NCBI GenBank assembly: GCA_963765725.1
Contig: CAVXXI010000001.1
Coordinates: forward strand, 1,054,001 to 1,118,000
From: DASQEH01 sp963765725
GTDB lineage: Bacteria; Actinomycetota; Actinomycetes; Propionibacteriales; Nocardioidaceae
Reading direction: 5' to 3'
DNA: 64,000 nt
The stretch's first letter is position 1; each line of letters begins with the position of its first letter. The translations under genes and the position numbers were made by a program. This document shows, one piece after another, positions 43,372 to 55,168 of this stretch. The notes beneath the pieces were generated by a model. The model made no database searches. It saw nothing but the letters and a program-made list of their open reading frames with translations, and was not told where the DNA came from.

Positions 43372-44655
43372 TCAGTAGAGGTGGCAGGCGACCTCGACGT
43401 CCCCGCTGCGACGCAGCCGGGGGTCGCTTCCGTCCTTGAACTCGACCTCGACGCCTTCGGCCGTGTCGCGTACCTCGCGCACACCACTCCAGAACGTGCT
43501 GTTCGCAGGGTCGGTCCGCACCTCGTCCAGGAGCCGGCGGAGATCGTCGGGGCTCCCCTGGCCGGACGGCTTCAGGACTGCCGGACCGGCAGCCTGTGCG
43601 GCCAGGGCATCCAGGTTGGCGATCTTCGCGCGCTCGATGTCGTAGGTCGCCGCCGCCGTCTTGAGCCAGTGGTTCTCCAGCGCCGCCACGAGGTCACGGG
43701 CCTCCCAGCCGCACACCTCGAACGCCGCGGGGCAGCGCGGATGGAACGCGCACCCCCTCGGCGGTCGGGCCGCGTCCGGGATCTCCCCCTTGAGCAGCTC
43801 ACGCGGGAGCGTTCGGCTGGGGTCGGGGTCGGGGATGGCCGCCAGCAGCGCCTTGGTGTACGGGTGCTTGGGGTCGGCGAAGATCGCGTCGGTGTCCCCG
43901 ATCTCGACGATCCGGCCGAGGTACATGATCGCGACGCGGTCGCAGAAGAACTTCGCGCTGGCCAGGTCGTGCGTGATGTACACGTACGTCAGGTCCAGCG
44001 AGGCCTTGAGGTCGAGCATCAGCTGCAGGATCTTCGCCCGGACGCTCATGTCCAGCATCGAGATGGGTTCGTCGGCGACCAGCAGCCGGGGACCCATGAT
44101 GATGGCTCGGGCGATCACCACCCGCTGCTTCTGCCCGCCGGAGAGGTCGCGCGGGTACTTCGGCAAGAAGAGCTCGACCGGCGACAGGCCCACCCGCTCG
44201 AGCGCGTCGACGACACGCTCGCGCCGCTCCGTCGGCGACTTGACGCCGTGGATCCGCAGGGCGTCGCCGACCCCCTGCTCCACCGTCATGGCGGGGTTCA
44301 GGGCGGCGTTGGGGTCCTGGAAGACCATCTGGGCGTGTCGACGGTGCTCGCGCAGCTGCCGTTTGGAGTAGCCGGCGATGTCGTCGCCGTCGAACACGAT
44401 CGAGCCGTCGGCAGCGGGTACGAGCCCGAGCAGCGCGCGACCCAGTGTCGACTTGCCGCTCCCGCTCTCCCCCACGAGGCCGACCACCTCGCCCTTGCGC
44501 AGCGTCAGGTTGAGCCCGTCGACGGCCTTGACGACGCCGGTCTCGCGCCCCAGCAGCCGGGCGAGGGTGCTGCCGCCCAGGCCGAACTGGACGGACAGGT
44601 CGCGGATGTCGATGATCGGCGGCGTCTCGGCGGACACGTCAGGCTTCGTCGGCAA
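43372..44655 (-). CDS. Oligo/dipeptide ABC transporter ATP-binding protein with C-terminal insertion
   Basis: A 427-aa OppF/DppF-type ATPase. Walker A is GESGSGKST, the Q-loop VFQDPNAALNP, the signature LSGGQKQR and Walker B LLVADEPISMLD. The usual C-terminal cysteine motif is split: FHPRCPAAFEVCG near residue 310 is followed by about 90 extra residues before VACHLY at the very end. It is the last gene of the transporter operon and overlaps the upstream ATPase by 17 nt. Confidence 0.92.
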   Translation of the reverse strand: MPTKPDVSAETPPIIDIRDLSVQFGLGGSTLARLLGRETGVVKAVDGLNLTLRKGEVVGLVGESGSGKSTLGRALLGLVPAADGSIVFDGDDIAGYSKRQLREHRRHAQMVFQDPNAALNPAMTVEQGVGDALRIHGVKSPTERRERVVDALERVGLSPVELFLPKYPRDLSGGQKQRVVIARAIIMGPRLLVADEPISMLDMSVRAKILQLMLDLKASLDLTYVYITHDLASAKFFCDRVAIMYLGRIVEIGDTDAIFADPKHPYTKALLAAIPDPDPSRTLPRELLKGEIPDAARPPRGCAFHPRCPAAFEVCGWEARDLVAALENHWLKTAAATYDIERAKIANLDALAAQAAGPAVLKPSGQGSPDDLRRLLDEVRTDPANSTFWSGVREVRDTAEGVEVEFKDGSDPRLRRSGDVEVACHLY

Positions 44656-45700
44656 TGCCTATCTCCTCTCGTGGGAGCGGCGCGTCGCCGCCGGGAGGCA
44701 CGGCCTCCGCCGGTCCGTGCAGCCAGCACTCGACCCTGGTGCCGCTGCTCGAGACGGTCTCGACCGGGTCCTTGTCCGCGCACACCTTCATCGCGTTGGG
44801 GCAGCGGGGGTGGAAGCGGCACGCGGGAGGCGGGTCGATGAGGTCCGGCGGTGCGCCCGGGATGAAGTTCAGCCCCGTCGTGCTCAGGCTGATCGTCGAG
44901 CGCAGCAGCTCACGGGTGTACGGGTGCTGGGGGTTGCCGAAGACGTCGCGCACGTCGCCCTGCTCGACGATGCGGCCGGCGTACATCACCGCGACCCGGT
45001 CGCACGCCTCGGCGACGATGCCCAGGTTGTGGGTGATCAGGAGCAGTGCGGTGTCGAAGTTGGCACGGAGGTCGTTGAGGATCCGGATGATCTGTGCCTC
45101 CACGAGCACGTCGAGGGCCGTGGTCGGCTCGTCGGCCACTACGAACGCCGGCCGCAGCACGACAGCCAGCGCGATCATCAGCCGCTGCCGCATGCCGCCC
45201 GAGAACTCGTGCGGGTAGGACCGGTACCGCGTGGGCGGGATGCCCATCAGGTTGAGCACCTCGATGGCCCGCTCGCGGATGGCGCGCTTGGTCATCGACG
45301 GCTCGTGCTGCTTGATGGTCTCCTCGAAGTGCTGCGAGATGCGCATGAGCGGGTTGAGCCGGGTCAGCGGCTCCTGGAAGATCATGCCGAGGTCCGTACC
45401 GCGCATCGCTCGTGCGTCGTGCACGCTCATCTGCAGGATGTCGTCGCCCTTGAAGAGCACCTGCCCGTCCCGCTTGGCGCCCTCGGGCAGCAGCCCCATC
45501 AGGCCCCGCCCGAGCGTGGACTTCCCGCAACCGGACTCGCCGACCAGCCCCAGCGTCTGCCCGCCCTCGAGCGCGAAGGTCACGCCGTCGACGGCCCGGA
45601 TCGCGCCGCGAGGGGTGCCGTACCAGACCCGGAGGTCGCGCACATCCATGACCGGGCCGGAGGTCCAGGCTGCCGGTGCCGAGGAGTCGATCAGGGTCAT
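44639..45700 (-). CDS. Oligo/dipeptide ABC transporter ATP-binding protein
   Basis: A 353-aa OppD/DppD-type ATPase. Walker A GESGCGKST, Q-loop IFQEPLTRLNP, signature FSGGMRQR and Walker B FVVADEPTTALD are intact, and the C-terminal FHPRCPNAMKVC-x-CWLHGP cysteine motif is complete. The ATG at 45700 overlaps the permease stop (ATGA). It pairs with the other ATPase to energise peptide import. Confidence 0.94.
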   Translation of the reverse strand: MTLIDSSAPAAWTSGPVMDVRDLRVWYGTPRGAIRAVDGVTFALEGGQTLGLVGESGCGKSTLGRGLMGLLPEGAKRDGQVLFKGDDILQMSVHDARAMRGTDLGMIFQEPLTRLNPLMRISQHFEETIKQHEPSMTKRAIRERAIEVLNLMGIPPTRYRSYPHEFSGGMRQRLMIALAVVLRPAFVVADEPTTALDVLVEAQIIRILNDLRANFDTALLLITHNLGIVAEACDRVAVMYAGRIVEQGDVRDVFGNPQHPYTRELLRSTISLSTTGLNFIPGAPPDLIDPPPACRFHPRCPNAMKVCADKDPVETVSSSGTRVECWLHGPAEAVPPGGDAPLPREEIGIADEA

Positions 45701-46644
45701 CGTTCCACCGGCTCTCGTGGAGTCATCTCGACCGGCACCAGTCTCTGCTTGCGGAGCAACGGGTTGACGGTCTCGTTGAGGCCCTCGCCGACCAGGGTAA
45801 GGCCGGTGATGAGCAGCACGATGGCGAGACCCGGGTATAGCGACGTCCACCAGATACCGAGCCCGGCGTCGTCGAGGGCGCGCTGGAGGTCGAAGCCCCA
45901 CTCCCCCGCCTGGGTGGGCTGGATCCCGATCCCGAGGAAGCCGAGCGCGGCGAGGGTCCCGATCGCGTCGGCGGCGTTGAGGGTCGCCAGGACCGGGACG
46001 CTCTGGATGACGTTCCCGAACAGGTACCGGCGCATGATGACGCCGTCCGTCGCGCCCAGCGCGCGAGCGGCCTCGACATAGGTCGCCTCCTTCGCGCTGA
46101 TCGTGGTGTTGCGCACGACGCGGAAGTACTGCGGGATGTAGATCGCCGTCAGCGACAACGCCGCCGCGACGACACCGCCGGTGAGGAAGAGGAACTGGTC
46201 GCCGATGATGTTGGTGAAGAGGAACGCGAAGACGATCGCCAGCAGCAGCGAGGGGAAGGCGAAGATCGCGTCCATCACCAGCACGAGGACCCGGTCGAGC
46301 CAGCCGCCGAAGTACCCCGAGACGATGCCGAGGAACAGGCCCAGGACCAGCGAGAAGATGACGGCCAGGCCGACCACCTCGACCGCCGTCCTCGCTCCCC
46401 AGATCACCCGTGACAATACGTCGGTCTGCAGGTCGGTCGTCCCGAACCAGTGAGCCGAGCTCGGGTGGCCCAGCTTCGGGAACTGCTTGCCGTTGCTCGA
46501 GAACTGGGCGAAGCCGTAGGGCGCGATCCAGGGCGCGAACACGGCCAGGACCAGGAAGAAGCCGGTCAGCGCGGCTCCGACCGCGAGCATCCAGCGGGCG
46601 ACCCCTTGGGTCTTGCGAGAACGGGGCGAGGACGAGACCCGCAA
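45697..46644 (-). CDS. Oligo/dipeptide ABC transporter permease (DppC/OppC type)
   Basis: A 315-aa inner-membrane permease with about six hydrophobic segments and the EAA loop YVEAARALGATDGVIMRRYLFG near residue 190. The coding frame can only begin at TTG 46644. An ATG at 46654 overlaps the stop of the previous permease (TGATG) but is in another frame (MRRLAGLVL), which suggests a further small indel within the first ten codons. The rest of the protein is intact. Confidence 0.88.
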   Translation of the reverse strand: MRVSSSPRSRKTQGVARWMLAVGAALTGFFLVLAVFAPWIAPYGFAQFSSNGKQFPKLGHPSSAHWFGTTDLQTDVLSRVIWGARTAVEVVGLAVIFSLVLGLFLGIVSGYFGGWLDRVLVLVMDAIFAFPSLLLAIVFAFLFTNIIGDQFLFLTGGVVAAALSLTAIYIPQYFRVVRNTTISAKEATYVEAARALGATDGVIMRRYLFGNVIQSVPVLATLNAADAIGTLAALGFLGIGIQPTQAGEWGFDLQRALDDAGLGIWWTSLYPGLAIVLLITGLTLVGEGLNETVNPLLRKQRLVPVEMTPREPVER

Positions 46645-46653
46645 GTCGGCGCA

Positions 46654-47679
46654 TCAGTACCTCACCCTCGGGTCGATGAGCGCGTTGACGATGTCGACGA
46701 CCAGGCTCGCGAGGATCACGACGAGCGCGAAGATCGTCACCAGGCCCTGGACGGCCCCGTAGTCGCGTCCGGAGATGTACTTGAACAGCTTGTAGCCGAC
46801 GCCCGGCCAGTTGAACGTGGTCTCGGTCAGGATGGCCCCGCCGAGCAGGAGCGCGATCTGCAGCCCGACGATCGTGATGACCGGCACCAGCGCGTTGCGG
46901 AAAGCGTGGTTGCGGGTCACCTTGCCCTGGCGAGATCCCGCGGGCCTGCGCGGCCTCGACGTAGTCGCTCTGGTTCGTCTGCAGCATGTTGACCCTGACC
47001 AGCCGGATGAACACGCCGCAGATGAAGATGCCCAGGGTGAACGCCGGGAGGACGAGGTGCTTGAGCACGTCCTCGATGGACGCCACGTCGCCGCTCAGCA
47101 AGGCGTCGATCAGCAGGATGTGGGTCCGCTCCGGCACGATGAACAGCGTCTCCGGAGAGGCCTCGCCACTGGTGGGCAGCCCGAGCGCCGGCGCGATGTG
47201 GATCTGGATCAGCAGGCCGACGAAGAAGATCGGAGCGGCATAGGTCACGATGCCGAAGATTCGGATCACCACGTCGGTCGCCGTGTCGCGCATCCGGCCG
47301 GCCAGCAGGCCGAGCGGGATGCCGACGCCCAGCGCGACGATGAACGCGGCGATGGTGAGGGACAGCGTCGCCCCGCCGTTCTGCTTCACCACCGACAGGA
47401 TCGACTGGTTGTCGGTGAAGCTCTTGCCGAAGTCCAGGTGCAAGATCGACCAGAGGTAGTCGCCGTACTGGGCGAGCAGCGGCTTGTCGAGGCCGAACTG
47501 GTGACGCGCCCGGTCGAGGGCGGCCGGATCGAGCTTGCCGCCGAGCGCTGCCGAGATCGGGTCGCCGGGGGCCACCCGCAAGCGATGAACACCAGCGTGA
47601 TCAGGATCCAGATCATCGGGATGACCAGGAGCACCCGCTGGAGGATGAACCGGGGCAGCGAACCGGCCGATGTGCTCAT
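46654..47679 (-). pseudogene. Oligo/dipeptide ABC transporter permease (DppB/OppB type), two frameshifts
   Basis: The protein starts MSTSAGSLPRFILQRVLLVI at 47679, changes frame near 47583 (one base missing after LVFIA, continuing LRVAPGDPISAALGGKLDP), and changes back near 46932 (one extra base in ARGISPGQG, continuing KVTRNHAFRNALVPVITIVG). The C-terminus IVNALIDPRVRY is normal. The two indels cancel, and 1026 nt equals 342 codons. All membrane segments and the EAA loop (VEAAQARGIS) are kept, so sequence error is more likely than loss. Confidence 0.85.
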
Positions 47680-47753
47680 CCGACTCCTTCCTCGTCACCC
47701 CGAGCGGGGAGGGGTCGCGACGGACCCCTCCCCGGCCGGGCGATGCCGTCGAG

Positions 47754-49379
47754 CTAGGACTTGGAGATCGTCCAGAGCCGGAAGATGTACGCCGGGTCGA
47801 GAGTCTCCTTCACTCCGTTGATGCCGGCGCGGTAGACGGCGGTGTTGTTGCCGACCCAGCTCGGGATGAAGGGGACGTCCTTCGCGGCGATGTCCTGGAG
47901 CTTCTTGAAGTCGGCGAGGCGCGTGGCGGTGCTCGTCGAGCCCTGCTCCGCTGCGACGAGCGCGTTGGCCTGCGGGTTCTTGTAGCCGTTGGCGAAGAAG
48001 CCGCCGTTGACGAGGAACGGCGACAGGTAGTCGTCGGTGTCGAGGTAGTCGGGGTACCAGCCGAGGATCCACAGGTCGTAGGCGCCCTGCTTGTAGATCG
48101 TCTGGTACTGGTCCCACTCGACGCTCTTCAGCTTGACCTTGAACAGGCCGCTGCCCTCGAGCTCGCGCGAGAACTCGGTCGCCTCGTCGACGGTGTTCGG
48201 GCCGTAGTGCGTCGGCGTGTAGCCCATGGTGATGGTGACCGGCGTCTTGATCCCGGCGGCGGCCAGCGTCTTCTTGGCGGCAGCGACGTCGGGCGACGCC
48301 CCGTAGGCGGTCTTGAAGGACTCGGTCATGCCCGGCAGACCCGGCGGCACGATCGAGTACAGCGGCGTGACGGTGCTCTCGTAGGCGTTCTTCGCGATCG
48401 CGTTGCGGTCGATGATCTGCGCGGCCGCCTTGCGAACGGCGAGCTCCTTGCCCGGTCCGCTGTCGTTGTTCCACACCCAGTACCTGATCGCGGCGCCGGC
48501 ACCCTCGGCCACCGTGACGTCGCTGTTGGACTTGAGGGCGGTGATGTCGGTCGGACCGAGCGTGTCCCACGCGATGTCGATGTCGCCGTTCTGGACCGCG
48601 AGCTTCAAGGCGGTGGCGTCCTGGAAGTACGAGATGAACACCTGGGACGCCTTCGGTGCGCGGTCGCCGCTGTAGTTGCTGTTGGCCTCCAGCACCGCCT
48701 GCTGACCAGCCTTGTACTGGCTCAGCTTGTAGGGGCCGGAGCCGATCACCTTGTCGTCGGCGAGCTTCTTGGTCGGCGGGAAGACCTGCTGGTCGACGAT
48801 GGCACCCGTCCCGGGGTACGTGAGGATGTACTGGAACGTCACGTCGGGCTTGTTGAGGTGGAAGATGACCGTCGAGTCGTCCGGGGTGTCGATCGCACCC
48901 TTGGCGAGACCTGTCACATTGCCCGCCTTGTCGGTGGCGGCGATGTCACCGAGCAGGTAGATCGCCGCGCCGTTCGGGTCCTTGATCGCGAGGGCACGCT
49001 GGAAGCTGTACTTGACGTCGGCGGACGTCAGCGCGTCGCCGTTGGAGAACTTGAGGCCGGGCTTGAGCTTGCAGGTCAGCGTCGAGGGGTCTCCGTACTT
49101 GCAGCTCTGGGCGGCGTCGCCCACGGGCGTTGTCGCACCCGCCGGGATCGTGAGGAGGTTCTGGAAGATGCTGTACTGCAGCGTCGACGACCCCAGATCG
49201 TAGGATCCCGCAGGGTCGACGGCGGTCACGGTGTCGGTGGTACCCAACGTGAAGCTCTTGCTCGACGACCCACCGCTCCCACCGGAGCCGCTGTCGCGGT
49301 TCGAGCCGCAGGCGGCCATGGACAGCAGCAGCACCGCCGCCCCGCCTACCGCGACGATTTGTCTTCTGTTCCCCAACAT
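47754..49379 (-). CDS. Peptide ABC transporter substrate-binding lipoprotein (SBP_bac_5)
   Basis: A 541-aa extracellular solute-binding protein of the DppA/OppA type. The signal peptide ends at LLLSMAAC with Cys24 the lipid site; a Gly/Ser-rich linker follows. Family stretches include LKPGLKFSNGDALTSADVKY near residue 110 and AYDLWILGWYPDYLDTDDYL near residue 440. It is the first gene of the transporter operon, 74 bp before the permease. Ligand could be di- or oligopeptides. The 156-bp gap to metH (49380-49535) shows no feature. Confidence 0.93.
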   Translation of the reverse strand: MLGNRRQIVAVGGAAVLLLSMAACGSNRDSGSGGSGGSSSKSFTLGTTDTVTAVDPAGSYDLGSSTLQYSIFQNLLTIPAGATTPVGDAAQSCKYGDPSTLTCKLKPGLKFSNGDALTSADVKYSFQRALAIKDPNGAAIYLLGDIAATDKAGNVTGLAKGAIDTPDDSTVIFHLNKPDVTFQYILTYPGTGAIVDQQVFPPTKKLADDKVIGSGPYKLSQYKAGQQAVLEANSNYSGDRAPKASQVFISYFQDATALKLAVQNGDIDIAWDTLGPTDITALKSNSDVTVAEGAGAAIRYWVWNNDSGPGKELAVRKAAAQIIDRNAIAKNAYESTVTPLYSIVPPGLPGMTESFKTAYGASPDVAAAKKTLAAAGIKTPVTITMGYTPTHYGPNTVDEATEFSRELEGSGLFKVKLKSVEWDQYQTIYKQGAYDLWILGWYPDYLDTDDYLSPFLVNGGFFANGYKNPQANALVAAEQGSTSTATRLADFKKLQDIAAKDVPFIPSWVGNNTAVYRAGINGVKETLDPAYIFRLWTISKS

Positions 49380-49535
49380 GCTGGCTCCCGTCGAGTGATC
49401 GAGGTCACGTGATGCTGCGACCCTAGTGGGGCGACGGACCCGATGTCAGCACAGGCTCGTCACGACATGGTTACCGTTTTTCGGCCCCGTGGAGCGTGCC
49501 ACGCGCCGGTCGGGCAGGTCACGACTCGGCAACAG

Positions 49536-52500
49536 TCAGCGCGCGTTGAAGTACTTCGCCTCGGGATGATGGACGACGAGGGCGTCGGTCGACTGCTCCG
49601 GATGCAGCTGCAGCTCCTCGCTCATCGAGACGCCGATCCGCTCCGGTTTCAGCAGCGCGACCAGCTGAGCGCGGTCGTCGAGGTCGGGACACGCCGGGTA
49701 GCCGAAGGAGTAGCGGGAGCCGCGATACCCCTGGCGGAAGACCGCCCCCATGTCACTGGGATCCTCCCCTGCGAACCCGAGCTCGTCGCGGACCCGGGCG
49801 TGCCAGTACTCCGCCAGCGCCTCGGTCAGCTGGACCGAAAGGCCGTGCAGCTCGAGGTAGTCGCGGTAGGCGTTGGCAGCGAAGAGCTCGGCGGTGACCT
49901 CGCTGACGCGCGCGCCCATGGTGACGAGGTGGAACGCGACCACATCGAGCTCGCCGCTGTCCTTCGGCCGGAAGAAGTCGGCCAGGCACAGGTACCGGTC
50001 GCGGTGCTGGCGGGGGAAGGTGAACCGCGCGACCTCTCCCGAACGGGTCTGGTGGTCCAGCACGACGAGGTCGTCGCCCTCGCTGTAGCAGGGCCAGTAG
50101 CCGTACACGACGGCCGGCTCGAGGACCGCGTCGGTCTGGATCCGGTTGAGCCAGCTGCGCAGCCGCGGCCGTCCCTCGGTCTCGACCAGCTCCTCGTACG
50201 AGGGGCCGTCCCCGCGGGACGACTTCAACCCCCACTGCCCCATGAAGGTCGCGCGCTCGTCGAGATAGGAGGCGAACTCCGCGAGTGCGACGCCCTTGAC
50301 GATCCGGTCGCCCCAGAACGGCGGCGTCGGCACCGGGTTGGTCACGGACACGTCGGACCGAGCGGGCAGGTCGACCGGCGCCGTCGGCTCCGCGGGAGCC
50401 ACCGGGCCTTTCACCCGCCGGTCGCGGAGCAACGGCAGGGCCGCACCCGGGTCGCCGCGCTTGACCGCCATCACGGCGTCCATCAGGCGCAGGCCCTCGA
50501 AGGCGTCCCGGGCATAGCGGACCTCGCCGCCGAACAGCGACGCAAGGTCCTGCTCGACGTAGGCGCGGGTGAGTGCCGCGCCTCCGAGCATGACCGGCCA
50601 CCGCTCGGCCATGCCGCGGGAGTTCAGCTCCTCGAGGTTGTCCTTCATCACCACCGTGCTCTTGACCAGCAGCCCGGACATGCCGATCGCGTCGGCGTCG
50701 TGCTCCTGGGCGGCGTCGAGGATCGCGCTGACCGGCTGCTTGATACCGAGGTTGACGACGGTGTAGCCGTTGTTGGACAAGATGATGTCGACCAGGTTCT
50801 TGCCGATGTCGTGCACGTCGCCCTTGACGGTGGCGAGCACGATCGTGCCCTTGCCGCGGTCGTCGCTCCTGTCCATGTGCGGCTCGAGGTACGCCACCGC
50901 GGCCTTCATCACCTCGGCCGACTGCAGCACGAAGGGAAGCTGCATCTCGCCGGACCCGAAGAGCTCGCCGACCACCTTCATCCCGGACAGCAGGTCGTCG
51001 TTGATCACGTCCAGCGCCGTACGGCCGCGCTCGAGCGCCTCGTCGAGGTCGGCCTCGAGGCCGAGCCGCTCGCCGTCGATGATCCGTCGCGAGAGCCGTT
51101 CAGGCAGCGGCAGCGCCGCCAGCTCGGCGGCCCGGGTCTCCTTCGTGTCCGCCGCGGACACGCCGGCGAAGATCTCGAGGAGCTTCTGCAGCGGGTCGTA
51201 GTCGTCGGTCCGCCTGTCGTACACGAGGTCGTACGCGACCTGGCGCTGCTCGTCGGGTATCCGCGCCAGCGGCAGGATCTTGGCGGTGTGGACGATGGCC
51301 GAGTCGAGGCCGGCCTTGACGCACTCGTGCAGGAACACCGAGTTGAGGACGACGCGGGCGGCCGGGTTGAGCCCGAACGAGATGTTCGACACCCCCAGCG
51401 TGGTCTGGACCTCGGGGTGGCGGCGCTTGACCTCGCGGATCGCGTCGATGGTCTCGAGGCCGTCGCGCCGGGTCTCCTCCTGGCCGGTGCCGACCGGGAA
51501 CGTCAGGCAGTCGACGATGATGTCGCTGGTGTGCATGCCCCATCGGGTGGTGAGGTCCGCGATCAACCGGTCGGCGACCCGGACCTTCCACTCGGCGGTA
51601 CGGGCCTGGCCCTCCTCGTCGATGGTGAGTGCGATCACCGCCGCGCCGAACTCCTTGACGACCGGCATCACGCGTGCGAAGCGCGAGCCGGGACCGTCGC
51701 CGTCCTCGTAGTTCACGGAGTTGACCACGCACCGGCCGCCGAGCGCCTCGAGGCCTGCGGCGATCACCTCAGGCTCGGTCGAGTCGAGCACGACCGGCAG
51801 GGTGGACGACGTCGCGAAGAGCTTCGCTGCCCTGCGCATGTCGGCGACGCCGTCCCTTCCCACGTAGTCGACGCACAGGTCGAGCAGGTGCGCGCCGTCA
51901 CGGATCTGACCACGCGCGATCTCGACGCAGTCGTCCCAGCGGTCGTCCAGCATGGCGTCGCGGAACGCCCTGCTCCCGTTGGCGTTGGTGCGTTCGCCGA
52001 TCGACAGGTACGACGTGTCCTGCCGGAACGGCACGTGCGCGTACAGCGATGCTGCGCCGGCCTCGCGGCGCGGCCTGCGCGGCGCCAGCTCCCGGCCCGC
52101 GACCCGCTCCACGACCTGGCGGATGTGCTCCGGTGTGGTACCGCAGCATCCGCCGACCAGCGTCAGGCCGAACTCGCCGCAGAAGGTGCTCGTGCGCGTC
52201 GGCCAGCTGAACGGGGGTAAGCGGGTATGACGCGCCCGCGGAGGTGAGCTGGGGCAGGCCGGCGTTGGGCATGCACGCGACCGCCGCAGCGGCGTGGCGG
52301 GCCAGGTAGCGCAGATGCTCGCTCATCTCGGCCGGGCCGGTGGCACAGTTCAGGCCGATCACGTCGATGCCGAGCGGCTCGAGAGCGGTCAGCGCCGCCC
52401 CGATCTCGGTGCCCAGCAGCATGGTCCCGGTCGTCTCGACGGTCACGTCGACGATCACCGGCACGTCCACGGCCCCGCCGGCCGCGGCGATCGCGCGCTT

Positions 52501-53028
52501 GGCCCCGATGACCGCGGCCTTCGCCTGCAGCAGGTCCTGGGCGGTCTCCACCAGCACCGCGTCGACGCCGCCGTCGAGCATGCCGCGGGTCTGCTCGGCG
52601 TACGCGTCGCGCAGGGTCGCGAACTCGACGTGGCCGAGAGTCGGCAGCTTCGTCCCAGGCCCGACCGAGCCCAGCACCCAGCGGGGGCGCTGTGGCGTGG
52701 ACCACGCGTCGGCCGCCTCCCGCGCGATGACGGCACCAGCGCGGGCGAGCTCGTAGATCCGGTGGCTGATGTCGTACTCGCCCAGGTTGGCATGGTTGGC
52801 GCCGAAGGTGTTGGTCTCGACGCAGTCGGCGCCGACGGCGAGGTAGGAGTCGTGCACGTGGCGTACGACGTCGGGGCGGGTCACGTTGAGGATCTCGTTG
52901 CACCCCTCGAGCCCGTCGAAGTCGTCGAGGGTCAGGTCCTGCTGCTGCAGCATCGTTCCCATCGCGCCGTCGGCGACGATCACCCGCTCGGTCAGGGCCT
53001 GACGCAGGGAACCTGAAGATGCGGCCAT
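49536..53028 (-). pseudogene. metH: Cobalamin-dependent methionine synthase, one frameshift
   Basis: MetH methylates homocysteine from methyltetrahydrofolate. Restored, it is 1163 aa. Residues about 1-300 form the homocysteine domain (VIVADGAMGTMLQQQ, IGLNCATGP, GGCCGTTPEHIRQ with the zinc cysteines), then the pterin domain (YLSIGERTNANGSRAF), the B12 cap and B12 domain (KGDVHDIGKNLVDIIL) and the activation domain (RGSRYSFGYPACPDL). One extra base in the GG at 52185-52186 breaks the frame between ADAHEH and FCGEFGLTLVGG. Removing it rebuilds the protein. Only 54 bp separate it from the PAC2 gene, leaving no room for a cobalamin riboswitch. Confidence 0.93.
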
Positions 53029-53082
53029 GTCGGCAGCCTAGCGAGCCCGGCTCGCGCGCTGGTGGAGCCGTAGGCTGGTCAC

Positions 53083-53931
53083 GTGATCGACATCGAGGCC
53101 GACAAGCAGTTCGACAACGCACTGGTCATCGCCGCGTTCGAGGGCTGGAACGACGCCGGCGAGGCTGCGAGCGAGGCCGTCTCGCATCTGCTCGTCGGCT
53201 GGAGGGCAACCCTGCTCGCCTCGATCGACCCGGAGGACTACTACGACTTCCAGGTCAACCGGCCGCACGTCGGCTTCAATTCCGAGGGCGGCCGCGAGCT
53301 GTCGTGGCGCACGACCAGCATCTGGCACTGCCAGGCCGGCCCGGCCGACCGCGACGTGCTGCTGGTGACCGGGATCGAGCCGAACCTGCGGTGGCGGGCG
53401 TTCTGCGACGAGATGCTCGACTACCTCACCGGCATCGGCGCAACGACCCTGGTGACGCTGGGGGCGCTGCTGGCCGACGTCCCGCACACCCGACCCGTTC
53501 CCGTCAACGGGATCTCGTCGGATCCGGAGCTCGCCGAGCGGTTCGGCCTGGAGCCGTCGCGCTACACCGGCCCGACCGGAATCGTCGGCGTGATCCAGGA
53601 GGCGTCGCACCGACGGGGCCTCGAGACGATGTCCTACTGGGCCGCCGTGCCGCACTACGTCGCCCAGGCGCCGGCTCCGAAGGCGACGCTGGCCCTGCTG
53701 GGGCAGCTCGAGGACCTCGTGGGCGTCCCGATCGACATGCGGGGCCTCCCCGAGGAGGCCAAGGCCTGGGAGCGCGGCGTCGACGAGCTCGCCTCCGACG
53801 ACTCCGACGTCGCCGACTACGTGCGCTCGCTCGAGGAGGAGCGCGACACCGCCGACCTCCCGGAGGCCTCGGGCGACGCCATCGCGCGGGAGTTCGAGCG
53901 CTACCTCAAACGGCGCGCCGACGACAGCTGA
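53083..53931 (+). CDS. PAC2 family protein
   Basis: A 282-aa protein of the PAC2 family, related to archaeal/eukaryotic proteasome-assembly chaperone 2. Marks are ALVIAAFEGWNDAGEAASEA, VLLVTGIEPNLRWRAFCDEM and GPTGIVGVIQEASHRRGLET. In this window it might bear on 20S assembly, but it is 20 kb from prcBA and direct evidence is lacking. It starts at GTG 53083, divergent from metH, in the same order as in mycobacteria. Confidence 0.88.
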   Translation: MIDIEADKQFDNALVIAAFEGWNDAGEAASEAVSHLLVGWRATLLASIDPEDYYDFQVNRPHVGFNSEGGRELSWRTTSIWHCQAGPADRDVLLVTGIEPNLRWRAFCDEMLDYLTGIGATTLVTLGALLADVPHTRPVPVNGISSDPELAERFGLEPSRYTGPTGIVGVIQEASHRRGLETMSYWAAVPHYVAQAPAPKATLALLGQLEDLVGVPIDMRGLPEEAKAWERGVDELASDDSDVADYVRSLEEERDTADLPEASGDAIAREFERYLKRRADDS

Positions 53932-53937
53932 CGCCGC

Positions 53938-55152
<1,215 letters not shown>

Positions 55153-55168
55153 CGATGTCAGCGGGCCG

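Noticed and set aside
53029..53082. Cobalamin riboswitch upstream of metH
   Set aside because: Only 54 bp separate metH from the divergent PAC2 gene, too short for the roughly 200-nt element; none was seen before the kam genes either.
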